This document shows, piece by piece, positions 60,558 to 64,000 of a stretch of DNA of 64,000 nt. The stretch comes from UBA1444 sp964601085 (GTDB lineage: Bacteria; Bacillota; Negativicutes; UBA1444), in NCBI GenBank assembly GCA_964601085.1, contig CAZRLN010000003.1, positions 1 to 64,000 on the forward strand, read 5' to 3'. The position numbers were made by a program, and so were the translations under genes. Position 1 is the first letter of the stretch; each line of letters opens with the position of its first letter. The notes beneath the pieces were generated by a model. That model did no database searches, was not told where the DNA came from, and saw only the letters and a list, made by a program, of their open reading frames with translations.

Positions 60558-60585
60558 CAAAAAAGCAGCGGCACGTATGTACCGC
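60558..60585 (-). terminator. Terminator after secG
   Basis: GCGG-t-AC / GT-g-CCGC hairpin on the minus strand, followed by TGCTTTTTT. It lies 18 nt after the secG stop. Confidence 0.65.
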
Positions 60586-60603
60586 CACTTATGACTCCCC
60601 CAA

Positions 60604-60834
60604 TTACTGCATCAAGCGAACCAAGGCCATGGTAACAATTCCAAACACTACTCCTAGTACCATCGTGGTCCTTGCCAATAGTTCATCCAATCCTTTTTTC
60701 TTTCCACCAAAAAGTGTTTCGGCCCCTCCGGCGATCGACCCTGACAAACCGGCGCTTTTTCCTGACTGAAGGACAACTGCGGCAATCAATGCAATCGAGA
60801 TGATCGCTTCCAAGATCATCAATGCGGTTATCAA
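60604..60834 (-). CDS. secG: Preprotein translocase subunit SecG
   Basis: A 76-residue protein with two hydrophobic spans and the loop QSGKSAGLSGSIAGGAETLFGG, the SecG signature. It aids protein export with SecYE. TTG at 60834 has GGGGG upstream. Downstream of enolase and glycolytic genes, as in other Firmicutes. Confidence 0.94.
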   Translation of the reverse strand: MITALMILEAIISIALIAAVVLQSGKSAGLSGSIAGGAETLFGGKKKGLDELLARTTMVLGVVFGIVTMALVRLMQ

Positions 60835-60940
60835 AATTACGGCACCCCCTAACTTTACTTGTACATTTTATCACAAGCAGTTTCGCATTGACAATCGGTT
60901 TTGTGACAATTCTTTCATGATTTGTGGAGGAAATAATGGA

Positions 60941-60968
60941 AAAGGCCAGGCGCTCCGGCCTAGCCTTT
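60941..60968 (-). terminator. Terminator after eno
   Basis: AAAGGC-t-AGGC / GCCT-g-GCCTTT stem with one mismatch, ending in TTTT on the minus strand, about 40 nt after the eno stop. secG may be transcribed separately or by read-through. Confidence 0.6.
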
Positions 60969-61007
60969 GTAAATCAAAAATATCAGTTGGTTTTATTTGC
61001 GGGGAAA

Positions 61008-62288
61008 TTATTTCAGGTTGTAAAAGACACCGGGGCCACCAAATTGAGACACATCACCCAGCGCTTCTTCGATTCGGAGCAATTGGTTGTATTTGGCGAC
61101 ACGGTCGGTTCGCGCCGGCGCGCCGGTTTTGATTTGTCCGGCATTGGTTGCCACGGCGATGTCGGCGATGGTAGCATCCTCTGTTTCACCGGAACGATGA
61201 GATACTACTGCGGTATAACCGGCGCGTTTGGCCATTTCGATGGTATCGAAGGTTTCGGTCAGTGTACCGATCTGATTGACTTTGATCAGAACCGAATTGG
61301 CGGTGGCGGTTTCGATGCCGCGCGACAGACGTTCCGTATTGGTGACGAAGAGATCGTCGCCGACGAGCTGTACTTTGTCGCCTAACTTTTCGGTCAAGAG
61401 TTTCCAACCATCCCAGTCGTCTTCGGCTAAACCGTCTTCGATGGATATGATCGGATATTTTTCAACCAGCTGTGCATAGAAGTCCACCATCTCAGCGGAT
61501 GTTTTCACGACGCCTTCGCCGGCCAAATCATATTTTCCATCTTTATAAATTTCCGAAGCGGCCGTGTCCAGAGCGATGCAGATCTGTTCTCCCGGTGTGT
61601 AACCGGCCTTCTCAATGGCCGCTACAATGACTTGAATGGCTTCTTCATTCGATTTGAGATCGGGGGCGAATCCGCCTTCGTCACCAATTGCGGTGTTGAG
61701 CTTTTTCGATTTTAATACCGCTTTCAGGGAATGATATACTTCGACGGACATGCGGAGCGCTTCGGCGAACGACGAAGCCCCAACCGGCATGATCATGAAT
61801 TCCTGAATGTCGACATTGTTGTCGGCATGTTTGCCGCCATTGAGGATGTTCATCATCGGCACCGGGAGGCGTTTGGCATTAAACCCGCCGAGATACTGGT
61901 ACAGGGGCATGTCAAGCGATACTGCGGCGGCTTTGGCGACAGCCATGGAGACGCCGAGGATGGCATTGGCGCCAAGACGGCCTTTATTCGGGGTTCCGTC
62001 CAACTCGATCATGGCTTGGTCGATCGCCACTTGATCCATTGCGTTCATGCCGACCAGTTCCGGTCCAATTTCGCAGTTGACATTGTCAACTGCTTGGCGA
62101 ACGCCTTTTCCCATGTAGCGCGCCTGTTCACCATCCCGCAATTCCACGGCTTCGTGAGTCCCTGTGGAGGCGCCGGAGGGGACTGCGGCCCGGCCCAAAG
62201 AGCCGTCTTCCAGAACCACATCTACTTCAATGGTGGGATTGCCGCGGGAATCGAGAATTTCGCGCGCAAATACATCTTCGATAATCAT
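61008..62288 (-). CDS. eno: Enolase
   Basis: A 426-residue enolase: IIEDVFAREILDSRGNPTIEVDV, SGASTGTHEAVELRD, GGKHADNNVDIQEFMIMP, GDEGGFAPDL, SIEDGLAEDDW (metal Glu and Asp), GDDLFVTN and LIKVNQIGTLTET (catalytic Lys), SHRSGETEDATIADIAV. It converts 2-phosphoglycerate to phosphoenolpyruvate. ATG at 62288 has GAGGTG 7 nt upstream. It lies 20 nt after gpmI in the glycolytic operon. Confidence 0.97.
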   Translation of the reverse strand: MIIEDVFAREILDSRGNPTIEVDVVLEDGSLGRAAVPSGASTGTHEAVELRDGEQARYMGKGVRQAVDNVNCEIGPELVGMNAMDQVAIDQAMIELDGTPNKGRLGANAILGVSMAVAKAAAVSLDMPLYQYLGGFNAKRLPVPMMNILNGGKHADNNVDIQEFMIMPVGASSFAEALRMSVEVYHSLKAVLKSKKLNTAIGDEGGFAPDLKSNEEAIQVIVAAIEKAGYTPGEQICIALDTAASEIYKDGKYDLAGEGVVKTSAEMVDFYAQLVEKYPIISIEDGLAEDDWDGWKLLTEKLGDKVQLVGDDLFVTNTERLSRGIETATANSVLIKVNQIGTLTETFDTIEMAKRAGYTAVVSHRSGETEDATIADIAVATNAGQIKTGAPARTDRVAKYNQLLRIEEALGDVSQFGGPGVFYNLK

Positions 62289-62308
62289 GCATAGCACCTC
62301 TTTTATAA

Positions 62309-63850
62309 TTATTTTTTTATCAGACTGTGACCCGTCATGGAAGCGGGCTGCGTTAATCCAGCCAGGTCTAGAATGGTCGGCGAGATATCCGCTAGGATTC
62401 CACTGCTCAGACGAGCGCTTTTATAGTTTTCGGATACCAAAGTGAAAGGCACATCATTGACGGTATGCTGCGTAAAGGGTTCACCAGTTACCGGATCGAG
62501 CATCATGTCGGCGTTGCCGTGGTCGGCGGTGATGAGCAGGTTGCCGCCTTGGACCAGTACGGCGTCGGCAATCCGGCCGATGCACTCGTCCACAACCCGG
62601 ACGGCTTTCAGGACGGCGGGCATGATGCCCGTATGTCCGACCATGTCGCCGTTGGCGAAGTTGCAGATGATAAGATCGTACGTTTGCGAGCGGATTGCTT
62701 TTAGAATCGCATCGGTCAGTTCATAAGCGCTCATTTCCGGTTTGAGGTCGTAGGTTGCCACTTTCGGCGAAGGAATGAGACGTCGGTCTTCGCTGGCAAA
62801 GGGCTTTTCTTCGCCGCCATTGAAAAAATACGTGACATGGGCATATTTTTCAGTTTCGGCGATTCGAAGCTGCGACAGCCCGTTGCGGCTGATCACTTCA
62901 CCCAGGGTATCGGAAAGGTATTGTGGCGGAAAGGCGACCGGAACCGGAAAGGTTTCATCGTACTGGGTAAGGGAAGCGTAGTGGACGGGAAAATAGCCGT
63001 TGCGACGGGGGAAGTCGCAGAATTCGGGGAAAATAAACGCCCGGGTCAGTTGGCGGGCACGGTCGGGACGGAAATTGAAGAAAAGTATGCCATCACCGGT
63101 CTGTATGCCGCAGTTGGGGCAGGAAGAAATGATGGTCGGTTGAACAAATTCATCGGTTTCGTTTCGAGCATAAGCCTCCGCGATCGCTTGGGCCGCAGTT
63201 GTTGCGTGAAGGCCTTCCCGATAGACCAAGGCGGAATATGCTTTTTCCGTCCGATCCCAGCGCCGATCGCGATCCATCGCGTAGTAACGGCCGATAATCG
63301 TGGCAATCCGGCCAGTGCCGATTTTTTGCATTTTTTCTTCCAACGCATCAATAAAAGTAGCGGCAGAAGAGGGGGCAGTGTCACGGCCGTCCAAAAAAGC
63401 ATGCACGTAGACCTTCTGGATGTCCAGACGATGTGCCAGTTCCAGCAGGGCGTAAATATGATCCATGTGACTGTGGACCCCGCCGTCGGAAACCAGTCCC
63501 ATCAAATGCAAAGCCCGGTCTTCGGATTTAACCCGCTGCATAACATCCACGAGCACCGGATTGGTGAAGAAGTCTCCATCCCGAATGGACTTGGAAATGC
63601 GCGTCAGCTCTTGGTAGACAATCCGCCCGGAACCGATATTCAAGTGACCGACTTCAGAATTTCCCATCTGACCGTCCGGTAAGCCGACTGACTCGCCGGA
63701 GCAGGCGAGGGCGGTTGATGGATAAAGGGACATCAGGCGGGAAATGTTAGGGGTGCCAGCCTGAACAATGGCATTGGATGGGTCGTCGGCGCGACCGATT
63801 CCCCATCCATCCAATATTGCGAGCAGTATCGGCGATTTCAACTGCGCCAA
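62309..63850 (-). CDS. gpmI: 2,3-bisphosphoglycerate-independent phosphoglycerate mutase
   Basis: A 513-residue metal-dependent mutase of the alkaline phosphatase superfamily. ILLAILDGWGIG (metal Asp) and LPDGQMGNSEVGHLNIGSGR (phosphoserine) are clear, followed by HSHMDHIYALLE, ADHGNADMM and HTVNDVPF. It interconverts 3- and 2-phosphoglycerate. TTG at 63850 has GGGAG 8 nt upstream. Forty-two nt after tpiA and just before eno. Confidence 0.96.
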   Translation of the reverse strand: MAQLKSPILLAILDGWGIGRADDPSNAIVQAGTPNISRLMSLYPSTALACSGESVGLPDGQMGNSEVGHLNIGSGRIVYQELTRISKSIRDGDFFTNPVLVDVMQRVKSEDRALHLMGLVSDGGVHSHMDHIYALLELAHRLDIQKVYVHAFLDGRDTAPSSAATFIDALEEKMQKIGTGRIATIIGRYYAMDRDRRWDRTEKAYSALVYREGLHATTAAQAIAEAYARNETDEFVQPTIISSCPNCGIQTGDGILFFNFRPDRARQLTRAFIFPEFCDFPRRNGYFPVHYASLTQYDETFPVPVAFPPQYLSDTLGEVISRNGLSQLRIAETEKYAHVTYFFNGGEEKPFASEDRRLIPSPKVATYDLKPEMSAYELTDAILKAIRSQTYDLIICNFANGDMVGHTGIMPAVLKAVRVVDECIGRIADAVLVQGGNLLITADHGNADMMLDPVTGEPFTQHTVNDVPFTLVSENYKSARLSSGILADISPTILDLAGLTQPASMTGHSLIKK

Positions 63851-63892
63851 AATAGTTTCTCCCTTGTTTCAATAGTATCTGTTGGACTTCGT

Positions 63893-64000
63893 TTATTTGG
63901 GTTCGGCAAAGTTGACGATGCGGGCGAAATCCGCAGCTTTGAGGCTGGCGCCGCCGACGAGAGCGCCGTCGATATCGGAAGCCGCCATTAATTCGTCGAC
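63893..64000 (-). CDS. tpiA: Triosephosphate isomerase, C-terminal end (5' part outside window)
   Basis: Only 35 C-terminal residues are in the window: DIDGALVGGASLKAADFARIV, then NFAEPK and TAA. The DGALVGGASLKA segment is the phosphate-binding loop of triosephosphate isomerase. It stands first in the tpiA-gpmI-eno run seen here; pgk and gap would be expected beyond the right edge. Confidence 0.93.
   Translation of the reverse strand, partial: VDELMAASDIDGALVGGASLKAADFARIVNFAEPK

Noticed and set aside
1..64000. CRISPR arrays, insertion sequences, tRNA and rRNA genes
   Set aside because: None seen: no regularly spaced repeats, no transposase frame and no cloverleaf other than the tRNA-like part of tmRNA.

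Overview
The window reads as a chromosome segment from a diderm Firmicute, most likely class Negativicutes (Sporomusaceae-like). Evidence for the Firmicute side: strong GGAGG ribosome binding sites, many TTG/GTG starts, and the block tpiA-gpmI-eno-secG ... esterase-rnr-smpB-ssrA. Evidence for an outer membrane: a porin-like beta-barrel ending in Phe (18592-19542) and a large AsmA-like protein (22371-24578). The genus is inference; no rRNA is present.

Layout. 1-2.6 kb: a TAT-exported molybdopterin oxidoreductase (cut by the window) behind a tandem-rhodanese lipoprotein, suggesting sulfur-compound respiration. 2.8-9.6 kb: divergent trehalose module (TreS-maltokinase fusion against an OtsA-OtsB fusion), then a 2-hydroxyacid dehydrogenase. 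9.6-12.5 kb: TrkA/TrkH potassium uptake. 12.6-18.5 kb: acyl-CoA ligase, a 57-residue protein, phosphoglucomutase coupled to a NapH-NapG-type polyferredoxin, and an unknown protein. 18.6-33.4 kb: porin, OFA-family transporter behind two tandem ZTP-type riboswitches, CDF metal transporter with a riboswitch-like leader, AsmA-like protein, a candidate structured RNA, MscS channel, alkaline phosphatase with a Pho box (containing a false assembly gap), EamA and NhaD/ArsB transporters, LysR regulator, Liv-type binding protein. 33.4-38.2 kb: GGDEF protein, HlyD-like protein, M23 peptidase, MalY/PatB aminotransferase, AT-rich acetyltransferase.

38.28-50.16 kb is a genomic island in the 3' end of ssrA (tmRNA). 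A scar of the ssrA 3' end occurs at 38278 and 39252 as well as at the true ssrA terminus at 50160, so two units appear stacked: a HEPN/MNT toxin-antitoxin pair, then an 11-kb element with a SiaABCD-like c-di-GMP signalling operon, a replication-initiator-like gene, ArdC-like antirestriction protein, RadC, YqaJ nuclease, a phage-type protein, XRE repressor with an inverted-repeat operator, a small protein and a serine recombinase whose reading frame runs into ssrA.

50.2-64 kb is conserved core: tmRNA, two STAS proteins (one with Asp at the phospho-Ser position), smpB, rnr, thioesterase, unknown exported protein, esterase, regulated family II pyrophosphatase, membrane pyrophosphatase, secG, enolase, gpmI and the 3' end of tpiA. 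The most interesting items are the SiaABCD operon on a mobile element with a PhnD-like sensor on its phosphatase, and the tandem ZTP riboswitches whose pseudoknot pairs covary, placed before a putative formate/oxalate transporter.
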